DNA of 64,000 nucleotides, from the NCBI RefSeq assembly GCF_037414475.1, contig NZ_CP147913.1:4154001-4218000 (forward strand), read 5' to 3'. Shown piece after piece: positions 26,817 to 34,436 of the stretch. Below the pieces are notes generated by a model that was not told where the DNA came from, did no database searches, and was given only the letters and a program-made list of their open reading frames with translations. The stretch's first letter is position 1. Each line of letters starts with the position of its first letter. The stretch comes from Myxococcus stipitatus (GTDB lineage: Bacteria > Myxococcota > Myxococcia > Myxococcales > Myxococcaceae). The position numbers and the translations under genes were made by a program.

Positions 26817-28994
26817 ATGAGTCCCATCATCACCGGCCTATTGCTCGCCATTGCCGTCCCCATCTTCGTGATGACCCTGTCGGGTCGCGCGGGCGTGTTG
26901 CTCGCGATGAGGAAGGAGGGGCGGCTCGACAACATCCCGCTGCGGCTCAAGCGGCTCGCGCTGTTCGGCCTGGGCCAGAAGCGCCTGGTGGACCCGGAGG
27001 AGTTCACCCCGGGCTTCATGCACGTCCTCATCTACGCGGCGTTCATGGTGCTCTCGCTGCGCACCGTCATGTTGTTCGCGATGGGCTTCTCGTCCACGGC
27101 GCTGGAGGTGCTGACGGACCTGACCCATCCGTTCTGGATGGACAAGACGCCGCTGCTGGGCCTGTACCAGGTGTACCTGCTGGCCAAGGACGTGGTGGCG
27201 GCGGGCGCCATCCTGGGCTGCGCGTACTACGTCTGGATGCGCTGGAAGGTGAAGCCGGACCGCATGTCGCAGTCCTGGGAGGCGTACCTCATCCTGGGCT
27301 TCATCTCCGGGCTGATGGTGTCGGAGTTCCTCTTCGGCGGCAGCCACCTGGTGGCCGCGCAGGCGGCATCTCCGGGCACCTCCGCGTTCATCTGGTGGGA
27401 GCCGTTCACCAGCCTGGTCGGCATGGCGATGATGCCCCTGGGAGTCACGGCCGCGCACGTCGTCGGCGTGGCGGGCTTCTGGATTCACCTCTGCATCATC
27501 CTGGCGTTCCTGAACTTCCTCCCCGTGGGCAAGCACTTCCACATCATCACGGGCCTGCCCAACGTCTTCTTCCAGCGCACGCACTCCACCGGCAAGCTGT
27601 CCACGCCCAACCTGGAGAAGGAGGAGTTCGGCGCGGCCACCGTGAAGGACCTCACCTGGAAGCAGGGCCTGGACTTGTACTCCTGCACGGAGTGCGGCCG
27701 CTGCCAGACGCACTGCCCCACGTACATCACGGGCAAGCCGCTCACGCACAAGGCCGTCAACCAGGACCTGAAGCACTGGATCTGGGAGCACGAGCGCTGG
27801 GTGGAGGAGGGCTACGGCCCCAACGGCAAGGAGGCGCTGCCGGAAGTCGTCGGCACGGCGCTGTCCGCCGAGACGGTCTGGGCCTGTACGAGCTGCGGCT
27901 GGTGCGAGCAGGCGTGTCCGGTGTTCATCGAGAACGTGCCGCGCCTCATCGACATGCGCCGCTACCAGGTGCAGGTGAAGGCGGAGTTCCCGCCTGAAAT
28001 CCAGCGCGTGTTCGAGGGCATCGAGCGCCAGGGCAACCCCTGGGGCCTGGGACAGGACCGGCGCGACGAGTGGGCCGAGGACCTGGCGCTGCCCACGTGG
28101 GGCGACGGCGGAGGCCCCTACGAGTACCTGTTCTTCGTGGGCTGCGCGGGCAGCTACGACGACAAGCAGAAGAAGGTCAGCCGCTCGCTGGTGAAAATCA
28201 TGCGGGAGGCGGGCGTCAGCTTCGCCACGCTGTCCAAGCAGGAGATGTGCAACGGCGAGACGGCGCGCCGCATGGGCAACGAGTACCTCTACCAGACGAT
28301 GGCGAAGACCAACGTCGAGTCGTGGAACTCGCTGGGCGTCAAGGCGGTCATCACCCAGTGCCCGCACTGCTTCAACACCATCAAGAACGAGTACCCGGAG
28401 TTCGGCGGCGAGTACCGCGTCATCAGCCACACGGAGCTCATCAACGAGCTCTTGCGCGACAAGCGCATCAAGCTGTCCGCGGTGATGAACACCAAGCTGA
28501 CGTACCACGACCCCTGCTACCTGGGCCGGCACAACGGCGTGTACGACGCGCCTCGTGAAGTGCTCAAGGCCATCCCCGGGCTGGAGGTGGTGGAGATGCA
28601 GCGCAGCCAGCGCGAGGGCTTCTGCTGCGGCGCGGGTGGCGGACGCATGTGGATGGAGGAGCACATCGGCACGCGCATCAACCACAACCGGTTGAACGAG
28701 GCGGCGCTGACGCTCAAGCACGCGGAGGACCCGACCACCCCGTTCCCCGACGCGGCGGACAAGAAGAAGCCGGGCCAGGTGGGCGACTACAAGGAGAAGG
28801 GCGGCACCGGCATCGTCGCGGTGGCGTGTCCCTTCTGCTCCACCATGCTCTCGGACGCGGTCAACGACACCGGCCGCGAGGAGAACATCAAGGTCAAGGA
28901 CATCACCGAGCTGGTCGCCGACGCGCTCGAGACGCGCAGCGGCGCCGCGGGTGGCGTGGCTCCCGGCACGACGCTGAGCGCCAAGCCGGAGTAG
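26817..28994 (+). CDS. Membrane-bound Fe-S oxidoreductase with CCG domains (HdrD/FadF-like)
   Basis: A 725-residue fusion. The N-terminal part (1-250) has about five to six hydrophobic helices of the nitrate-reductase-gamma/DUF3390 kind. Next comes a two-[4Fe-4S] ferredoxin module with C290-x2-C-x2-C-x3-C (CTECGRCQTHCP) and a second set from C357 (CTSCGWCEQACP). Two cysteine-rich CCG domains follow (VGCAGSY... and HDPCYLGRH...FCCGAGGGRM, ending ACPFC). This architecture passes electrons from a soluble donor, often electron-transferring flavoprotein during fatty-acid oxidation, into the quinone pool. No etf gene is in view, so the donor is inferred. ATG 26817 is chosen because the hydrophobic segment starts there. 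Confidence 0.88.
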   Translation: MSPIITGLLLAIAVPIFVMTLSGRAGVLLAMRKEGRLDNIPLRLKRLALFGLGQKRLVDPEEFTPGFMHVLIYAAFMVLSLRTVMLFAMGFSSTALEVLTDLTHPFWMDKTPLLGLYQVYLLAKDVVAAGAILGCAYYVWMRWKVKPDRMSQSWEAYLILGFISGLMVSEFLFGGSHLVAAQAASPGTSAFIWWEPFTSLVGMAMMPLGVTAAHVVGVAGFWIHLCIILAFLNFLPVGKHFHIITGLPNVFFQRTHSTGKLSTPNLEKEEFGAATVKDLTWKQGLDLYSCTECGRCQTHCPTYITGKPLTHKAVNQDLKHWIWEHERWVEEGYGPNGKEALPEVVGTALSAETVWACTSCGWCEQACPVFIENVPRLIDMRRYQVQVKAEFPPEIQRVFEGIERQGNPWGLGQDRRDEWAEDLALPTWGDGGGPYEYLFFVGCAGSYDDKQKKVSRSLVKIMREAGVSFATLSKQEMCNGETARRMGNEYLYQTMAKTNVESWNSLGVKAVITQCPHCFNTIKNEYPEFGGEYRVISHTELINELLRDKRIKLSAVMNTKLTYHDPCYLGRHNGVYDAPREVLKAIPGLEVVEMQRSQREGFCCGAGGGRMWMEEHIGTRINHNRLNEAALTLKHAEDPTTPFPDAADKKKPGQVGDYKEKGGTGIVAVACPFCSTMLSDAVNDTGREENIKVKDITELVADALETRSGAAGGVAPGTTLSAKPE

Positions 28995-29021
28995 TCCTCT
29001 CCTCGATTCGATGAAGCACGG

Positions 29022-29053
29022 CGCGGCCCCTCGGAGTTTTCCGCGGGGCCGCG
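29022..29053. terminator. Bidirectional hairpin between convergent genes
   Basis: CGCGGCCCC / GGGGCCGCG form a 9-bp stem around a 14-nt loop, midway between the Fe-S oxidoreductase stop (28994) and the DUF2378 stop (29061). Position and strength suit a shared terminator. Confidence 0.65.
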
Positions 29054-29060
29054 TCGCGTT

Positions 29061-29615
29061 TCACACCTTCCACTCCAGCAGGTAGGTGCCGGAGTCCCCG
29101 TCGCGGCGCAGCAGCTCGCAGTGAGGCGCGGTGGCTCCGGCCAGCAGCAGCACCGCCTCCAGCACCCCCACGTAGTACATGGGCCGGTCGTTGAGGTCGC
29201 TGAGCCACAGCTCCGCGCGGCACGGCGCGACGGGCTTCACCTGGGAGCGGATGTAGTTGCCGGTGCCGGGGAACGCGTGGTCCAGCTTGGCCAGGGCGAA
29301 CTGCGGCCCCAGGGCCCGAGCCCCCACGCCCATGATTCGCCCCAGCACCGTCGCGAGCAGCCCCTCCATCACCGTGTGGCCCAGCCGGCGCCAGGCCTCG
29401 TCCAGCGGCGCGTCTGGCCACAAGTCCCGCAGGACGATGTTCTGCCAGCGCAGCCACACCGCCACCGGGTAGGTGGGCCGGACAGGACGTGAGCGGTCCA
29501 ATCCTCCCGCGGACAGCGCGCGCCAGGCGTCCTCGGACAAGCGCTCCTTGAGCGCAATCTCGAAGAGGCCTTGGATGGTCACCCCCTGGACCAGCTTCGG
29601 CTCGAGTGTCTCCAT
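29061..29615 (-). CDS. DUF2378 / TIGR02265 family protein (myxobacterial paralogous family)
   Basis: A 184-residue cytosolic protein of a family known almost only from myxobacteria, where genomes carry many copies. Recognisable features are the N-terminal VQGVTIQGLFEIALKERL, the central YPVAVWLRWQNIVL...AWRRLGHTVMEGLL, and the C-terminal YYVGVLEAVLLLAG with a final LLEWKV. It has no signal peptide or catalytic motif, and its role is unknown. ATG 29615 is where family similarity begins; the ribosome site is weak. A second member is encoded at 61833-62441. Confidence 0.85.
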   Translation of the reverse strand: METLEPKLVQGVTIQGLFEIALKERLSEDAWRALSAGGLDRSRPVRPTYPVAVWLRWQNIVLRDLWPDAPLDEAWRRLGHTVMEGLLATVLGRIMGVGARALGPQFALAKLDHAFPGTGNYIRSQVKPVAPCRAELWLSDLNDRPMYYVGVLEAVLLLAGATAPHCELLRRDGDSGTYLLEWKV

Positions 29616-29808
29616 GCGGAACCCCACAAGGGACCTGATGTCCGGCCAGCACGCGCATGTCTCCCCCTGAAGACACCGCGCCCCACCGCTCGTGGCCTGA
29701 CGACAGGCTGACAGCCCTTCAAGGTAAGCGCGAAGCCTCGCGCGTGGTGCCACTCACCTCGTGCCTGGGAGGTGGTGAACGTCGCGACTGTCCAGCGTCA
29801 GACGCGGC

Positions 29809-30276
29809 TCAGGGCTTGCGCGGTTTGACCGCGCGCAGCAACCGCTCCAGCCGCTTGGCGGGGCCGTCATCGCCCAGCTTGCCCGCCACGTACGCACCCG
29901 CGGACGCCAGCTTCCGGCGGAAGTCATCCGGCGGCGGCGCGGGAGGCGTGGAGCGCGAGCCCGACGCGTCCGCGGCCATCAGCGCCTGCACCATGGCCGC
30001 CTCGTCGTCCGTGGCGGAGCCCGCCAGGAGCCGGACCGCCTCCTCGTGGTGATGCGCCGCGGCCAGGATGATGGCGGATTCACCGACGGCGTTCGTGAGC
30101 GACGAGTCCGCGCCCGCGTCCAACAGCAGCCCCATGAGTTCGACGTCGCCCGCGCGCGCGGCCACCATCAGCGGCGTCTGCCCCTCGTCGTCGAACGGGT
30201 TGGGGTCCGCGCCGGCATCCAGCTGGGACTTCAAGGACGCGGCGTCCTGGGCGAGCACGGCATCGAAGAGGGACAT
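29809..30276 (-). CDS. Ankyrin repeat protein
   Basis: A 155-residue cytosolic protein with about two and a half to three ankyrin repeats in its first 95 residues (ADPNPFDDEGQTPLMVAARAG, then VELMGLLLDAGADSSLTNAVGESAIILAAAH). A proline-rich linker and a short basic C-terminal segment follow (ERLLRAVKPRKP). Ankyrin repeats bind proteins; the partner is unknown. ATG 30276 is preferred over an in-frame start nine residues upstream. A strong hairpin (30299-30340) separates it from the lipoprotein gene upstream on the same strand, so it may have its own promoter. Confidence 0.88.
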   Translation of the reverse strand: MSLFDAVLAQDAASLKSQLDAGADPNPFDDEGQTPLMVAARAGDVELMGLLLDAGADSSLTNAVGESAIILAAAHHHEEAVRLLAGSATDDEAAMVQALMAADASGSRSTPPAPPPDDFRRKLASAGAYVAGKLGDDGPAKRLERLLRAVKPRKP

Positions 30277-30298
30277 GGCAGCCTCGGTCAGCGGCGGG

Positions 30299-30340
30299 AG
30301 CATCGCCCCGGGGGGAGTCTCGAAGGCCCGGGGCGATGCT
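30299..30340 (-). terminator. Long perfect hairpin between propeller lipoprotein and ankyrin genes
   Basis: A 14-bp perfect stem (30299-30312 with 30327-30340; core CATCGCCCCGGG / CCCGGGGCGATG) with a 14-nt loop. It starts eight bases after the stop of the lipoprotein gene on the minus strand. There is no T-run. A terminator or RNA-processing signal is likely. Confidence 0.65.
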
Positions 30341-30348
30341 GAATGGGA

Positions 30349-31317
30349 CTACATCGGTCCGTAGGAGGGCTCGGCGGCGCTGGGCACCACGAGCGTCACG
30401 GAGTTCGACGGGGCAATGCCCACCGTCGTCCGGTAGATGCCCGGGTCTCCACCGCCCGAGTCCACGAAGAGGAAGCCCACCTGGTCCGAGCGCGTCCACA
30501 TGGGCCACGTCTCCTGCGCGCTCGAGCTCCCGTAGTTCGTCACGCGCCGCACCATCCCCACGCGGCCATTCGACAGGGGCGCCACGTAGGTGCGCACGCC
30601 GCCGGAGGACCCGCGCCCGTCCAGCACCACCTGCGTGCCATCCGGCGACACCGCGATGCGGTTGGCCACGGCCGTCACCTCGCCCAAACCCGAGGTGTAG
30701 ACGATGCTCCCGGACGTCAGCGGGATGTACGCCACCTGGTTGAACTGCTGCGCGCTGGTGCCCGCGGGCGCCACCACCGCGCCGCCGTTGGGCATGAAGG
30801 ACGGCGCGCCGTAGGCGATGATGCTGTTGGGCGTGAGCTCCTGGAAGCCGCTGCCGTCCGTGTTCACCCGCCCCAGCGCCGTCTGGGAGCTGTTGCCCGG
30901 GGAGTAGACGAAGACGACGCTGCGCCCATCCGGGCTGAACACGGGCGTGCGGAAGTTGGAGCAGCCGCGCGGGCACGCCGGGTCATTCGCGCTGAAGAGC
31001 GTCGCCACCGAGCCGCCCGTGGAAGGGACCGTCAGCAGCGAGGTGCCCGCGGCGCCGCGCTGGACGAAGACGACGGCGCGGCCGTCACGGGACAGCGAGG
31101 GCCAGTAGGCCCCGCCCACCGAGGTGAGCCGCTGCGGACTGTTCGGGTCGCCCTGGTCGTCCACCACGAAGACGTTGCGGTCGTCCTCGCGCACGAAGGC
31201 GAAGCCCCGGCTGAAGAGGACACCGCCCGTGCCACCGCCGCCACCGTCGTCGAGCGGCTCGCAACCGCTCAAGAGCCCCGCCGCCAGAATCCCACCGACA
31301 AACCACCGAGTGCCCAT
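30349..31317 (-). CDS. TolB-like beta-propeller lipoprotein
   Basis: A 322-residue lipoprotein: the signal ends in AAGLLSGC. The rest has WD40/PD40-like TolB blades, visible as repeated phrases such as YWPSLSRDGRAVVFV, TPVFSPDGRSVVFVY and NRIAVSPDGTQVVLDG. A glycine-rich linker follows the lipid anchor. Such propellers bind proteins or peptidoglycan-linked lipoproteins in the periplasm; the partner is unknown. ATG 31317 and an in-frame GTG at 31338 are both possible; the signal sequence is unaffected. A strong hairpin follows the gene. Confidence 0.85.
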   Translation of the reverse strand: MGTRWFVGGILAAGLLSGCEPLDDGGGGGTGGVLFSRGFAFVREDDRNVFVVDDQGDPNSPQRLTSVGGAYWPSLSRDGRAVVFVQRGAAGTSLLTVPSTGGSVATLFSANDPACPRGCSNFRTPVFSPDGRSVVFVYSPGNSSQTALGRVNTDGSGFQELTPNSIIAYGAPSFMPNGGAVVAPAGTSAQQFNQVAYIPLTSGSIVYTSGLGEVTAVANRIAVSPDGTQVVLDGRGSSGGVRTYVAPLSNGRVGMVRRVTNYGSSSAQETWPMWTRSDQVGFLFVDSGGGDPGIYRTTVGIAPSNSVTLVVPSAAEPSYGPM

Positions 31318-31448
31318 CTTCACAGGTGCAAGCTCCACGTCCCCGGCCCAGTTGAGTGGCCCGCAGTACAGGGCGCGGAGGCTCGGACGTCAACGCATCC
31401 GGAAGCATTCAAGGAAGCTTCCGCGGGATGCCCGCCCGCCCGCCGCGC

Positions 31449-31976
31449 TCAACGGTTGAGCTTGATGAGCTCGTTGCGGCACTGGTTGCAGAGCGACAGC
31501 TGCTTGCGGTCACAGTCCTGGGGAGACTGCGCGAAGAACATCACGCACCGGGGGTCCTCGCAGTAGGACAGCCCTAGCAGGTGCCCTGCCTGGTGGATGA
31601 CCTCCACCTGGATTCGCCGCCGCAGGTGCTCGCCGTCCGCGCCCTGGCGCAGCCGGAACACGCTCACCACCGCGGTGCGCGACTCCCGGTCCGCCTCGCC
31701 GAAGACGAAGGGCGAGTCCGGGACGAAGAGGTCCACGTCCGTCAGCCCCAGCACCATGTGCTGCCCCGGCTCCATCATGGGCGTCAGCCGCCGCATGATG
31801 GCGTTGCAGTGGTACTGGGCGCGGTCCTTGTTGAAGGCGTAGGCCGGAGTGGGGAGCGCCGTCTTCGACGCCACCGAAAGGGTTCCCATCTGCGCAGCCA
31901 GCGGGTCCTGGAGGTCTTTCAACAGCGGGGCCGTTTGGCTTCCCACGGAGACCAGCAGGAGCGTCTTCTGCGGCAT
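31449..31976 (-). CDS. Archaemetzincin-family protein with substituted catalytic residues
   Basis: A 175-residue member of the archaemetzincin (M54) family by overall sequence: LTDVDLFVPDSPFVFGEAD, SVFRLR, and the structural-zinc cysteines C139, C144, C163 and C166 in the family spacing with CVM. The catalytic consensus HExxHxxGxxHC, however, reads HQAGHLLGLSYC at 128-139. The general-base Glu is Gln129 and the third zinc-ligand His is Tyr138. The protein should be proteolytically inactive or have another function. There is no signal peptide. ATG 31976 begins where family similarity begins. It neighbours a lipoprotein gene and tRNA-Gln, without obvious functional links. Confidence 0.85.
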   Translation of the reverse strand: MPQKTLLLVSVGSQTAPLLKDLQDPLAAQMGTLSVASKTALPTPAYAFNKDRAQYHCNAIMRRLTPMMEPGQHMVLGLTDVDLFVPDSPFVFGEADRESRTAVVSVFRLRQGADGEHLRRRIQVEVIHQAGHLLGLSYCEDPRCVMFFAQSPQDCDRKQLSLCNQCRNELIKLNR

Positions 31977-32043
31977 CGGGCCACCGTCCTTCAATGCACA
32001 CGGACGGACGCGCTGGCTACCGCGTCCCCCCGGAGCGGATTGA

Positions 32044-32114
32044 CTGGGGCGCAAGGATTCGAACCTTGATACTCAGAGTCAAAGTCTGATGTCCTGCCAT
32101 TAGACGACGCCCCA
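32044..32114 (-). tRNA. trnQ: tRNA-Gln (anticodon TTG)
   Basis: A complete 71-nt cloverleaf on the minus strand. The acceptor stem TGGGGCG/CGCCCCA carries discriminator G, typical of glutamine tRNAs. The anticodon arm is TCAGA-CTTTGAC-TCTGA with anticodon TTG, and the T-loop is GGTTCGAATCC. The 3' CCA is not encoded. It reads CAA codons, rare in this GC-rich genome. It stands alone between the archaemetzincin-like gene and rtcB. Confidence 0.95.
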
Positions 32115-32144
32115 GCAGGTTCGCACGTGTACTTCTGGCGGCCG

Positions 32145-32173
32145 ATTCTACGGCATCTGCACGAAGTCGGGAA
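32145..32173 (-). promoter_or_regulatory. Probable sigma-70-type promoter of tRNA-Gln
   Basis: On the minus strand TAGAAT (32150-32145) is a good -10 box. A weak -35 box TTCCCG (32173-32168) lies exactly 17 bases upstream. Transcription would start about 24 bases before the mature tRNA. Confidence 0.5.
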
Positions 32174-32325
32174 CCCACTCTGACGAGGGTTGTGCGCTTC
32201 TCGCGGATCAACCCCGAAAGAGCCGCCCCCTCACCCCATGATTTCCACCAGGAGTGAATTGGCCGCTCCGGGCGTATTGGCGAGGACCCGGTGACGGTGC
32301 ATCGGGCCCTCGCCTTCGGGGGCTG

Positions 32326-33483
32326 TCAGCCCTTGAGGACGGCGATGGGCGTCAGGCGCCGCAGGGGGGTGACGAGGTCCGCCTCGTCCTCGAGCACCTC
32401 GGCGATGTCGCGATAGGCGGCGGGGGCCTCCTCCACGAGCGACGCCGAGCGGCCAGAGTCGTGCACCACGCGCCGCAGCGCCTGCTCCAGCGCGGCGGGA
32501 CGGATGCGAGCGCGGGCTTCGCGCCGGGTGAGGACGCGGCCAGCGCCATGGGAGCAGGAGTGGAAGGCGCGAGGCTCCGCCCGGCCCTCCACCACATAGG
32601 AGGCGGTGCCCATGGAGCCGGGGATGAGCCCCCGGCCCCCCGCCGCCAGGCCCATGGCGCCCTTGCGATGCACCCAGAGGGTCCGGCCGAAGTGCCACTC
32701 ACGGGACACGTGGTTGTGGTGGACATCCACGGTTGACGCAGCGTCCGGCGTGACCTCCAGTGTCGAGGCCAGGACGTCCAGGGCCCTGGCGGCCAGCGTG
32801 TCGCGGTTGGCCCGGGCGAAGTGGCAGGCGAGCTCCAGGTCCACGAGGCACGCGGCCCCCTCCGGCGTGTCCACGCGCAGGCCGGGCAGGCTGCCCTCTC
32901 CCAGCGCCTGGGCCACGCGTTGGTGGTGCTCCGAGATGGCCGCGCCCACGCCGCGCGAGCCGGAGTGCACGAGCAGCCAGAGGTCTCCCACCGCGTCCCG
33001 GTCCAGTTCGAGGAAGTGGTTGCCACCGCCCAGCGTGCCCAGGTGCCGCGGCGCCAGACGCTCCCAGGCATGGCGCAGCTTCTGGGTAGACAGCGGCGGA
33101 GCCTCCAGTCCGGGAGGAAGGGGAAGCCCCTGTCCGCGGTGCGTGGCGTCTCCCACGGGGATGACCCGCGTCAGACGCTCGAGCAGCCCCCACAACACGT
33201 CGCGGCCCAGGGACGCGGCGGGATACTCGAAGCGGTACGCGCTCACGCCACAGCCCAGGTCTCCGCCCAGAGCGCCGGGCACGACATGCTGTGCGGTGGC
33301 GAAGACGGAGCCCACGGCGATGCCCTCGGAGACGTGGAGGTCCGGCATCGCGGCCACGTGCTCGACGACATACGGCTGGGAGGCGAGGTGGCGCAGCTGC
33401 TGCTCGGCGCCGGGCGGCATCGTGCGCGCCCAGACGAAGACAGGCACGGCGCCGGGCTCCGCCGGGAGGAGCCGGGGACTCAT
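32326..33483 (-). CDS. rtcB: RNA-splicing ligase RtcB
   Basis: A 385-residue RtcB ligase that joins RNA 2',3'-cyclic-phosphate or 3'-phosphate ends to 5'-OH ends with GTP and Mn2+. The metal and GMP-binding residues are in place: D75 and C78 (GGDLGCG), H156 (LGGGNHFLE), H173 (HSGSRG), H255-H256-N257-H258 (VHHNHV), and the guanylylated histidine H312 in SCSHGAGR. The length is near the family norm. Its ATG overlaps the TGA of the RbfA-like gene (ATGA), so the two are translationally coupled. The role is probably RNA repair, perhaps of cleaved tRNA or 16S rRNA. No rtcA or rtcR is present. Confidence 0.95.
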   Translation of the reverse strand: MSPRLLPAEPGAVPVFVWARTMPPGAEQQLRHLASQPYVVEHVAAMPDLHVSEGIAVGSVFATAQHVVPGALGGDLGCGVSAYRFEYPAASLGRDVLWGLLERLTRVIPVGDATHRGQGLPLPPGLEAPPLSTQKLRHAWERLAPRHLGTLGGGNHFLELDRDAVGDLWLLVHSGSRGVGAAISEHHQRVAQALGEGSLPGLRVDTPEGAACLVDLELACHFARANRDTLAARALDVLASTLEVTPDAASTVDVHHNHVSREWHFGRTLWVHRKGAMGLAAGGRGLIPGSMGTASYVVEGRAEPRAFHSCSHGAGRVLTRREARARIRPAALEQALRRVVHDSGRSASLVEEAPAAYRDIAEVLEDEADLVTPLRRLTPIAVLKG

Positions 33484-33857
33484 CGCGCACCTCCTTCCCC
33501 GCCACCATCCAGGGCCAGGCCCAGGAAGGTGAAGCGAAGCTGGGGCACCCGCTTGAGGTCGAGGTGCTGCGCGAGCTGCGAGCGCAGGTAGCCGCTGGCG
33601 CGGACCAGCGTCTCCTGGACTTCGCGCGGGTTCGACGCGGACTCGGAGGTGAGGGTGTAGCCGAGGTGGACGAGCCGGCCATCCGGCGTCAGCTCGAACG
33701 ACGCCAGCCGGACGCCCTCGAGCCGAGGGTCGGACAGTGCATCCCGGAAGAGGAGGGAGACGTCCTGGAACAACGTGGACTGCACACGCAGATGCCGCGC
33801 GGAGACGGGTTCGAACGACGACCCCGAGCGGGAACGACGATTCCTGGAAGAAGACAT
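33480..33857 (-). CDS. RbfA-like ribosome-binding factor paralogue
   Basis: A 125-residue protein with the KH-type fold signature of RbfA: LFRDALSDPRLEGVRL, then RLVHLGYTL, and RASGYLRSQLAQHLDLKRVPQLRF. RbfA binds the 30S subunit late in 16S rRNA maturation. The normal rbfA lies in the nusA-infB operon in most bacteria, so this copy beside rtcB is probably an extra paralogue. It has a basic serine-rich N-terminal extension (about 20 residues). Its stop overlaps the rtcB start by four bases, so the products should be made together, suggesting joint action on damaged or immature rRNA. Confidence 0.82.
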   Translation of the reverse strand: MSSSRNRRSRSGSSFEPVSARHLRVQSTLFQDVSLLFRDALSDPRLEGVRLASFELTPDGRLVHLGYTLTSESASNPREVQETLVRASGYLRSQLAQHLDLKRVPQLRFTFLGLALDGGGEGGAR

Positions 33858-34436
33858 GAGTGGACGAAGAGTTCTCGGCGGGCCACGGGTGGCCCACGGC
33901 CTCAGGAGTCACTCACTCCACGAAGACACGCGGGCCCCTGGGCCGAAGTGCACGGTGACAGCGACTTGCGTACGGCGCCGTCTCGAACTCCCTCGTCCGC
34001 CTTTCAAACGGGCTGACGAAGAAGGGGGCTTCAGCTCCCTCGAGACACGCGCGACGCGCAGCGACCCAAGACACCGTTCATGACAGTCCCCATGGCACAC
34101 CTCCCGCCGCGCACGGGGCCTCCGGCACGGACCCTCTTCTTGTTCAAGCCACGTGGCCCGGACGGCGCGCTCCGCCTGCCCGCGTTCCACGGCGGACGCG
34201 GACGATGAGCGCATCACGGACCTGACAACACCGATGTCGCGCGGTGGATGACCGGGCCCCGCGCATGGGGCCGCGCACCGTCATCTGGGCGACACCCCGC
34301 GCGCGATTTCCTCCCAAGGGACAGCGCGGATGTCCGCTGGTCGCCATGACGTCTTTCCACCAGCCGACGAGCAGACCGGAGTGGGATGGCCGGCGCGTAC
34401 TCCCCTGCATACGCAGCAAGGTGCGAGGGCGAACAC
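33858..34436. other. Divergent intergenic region between rbfA-like/rtcB and flavoprotein genes
   Basis: About 580 bp with no gene I can support. The only hint is on the minus strand: GGGAGG eight bases before an ATG at 34093, opening a 20-codon frame that ends at 34031. It may be a leader peptide or chance. The region presumably holds the divergent promoters. Confidence 0.4.
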
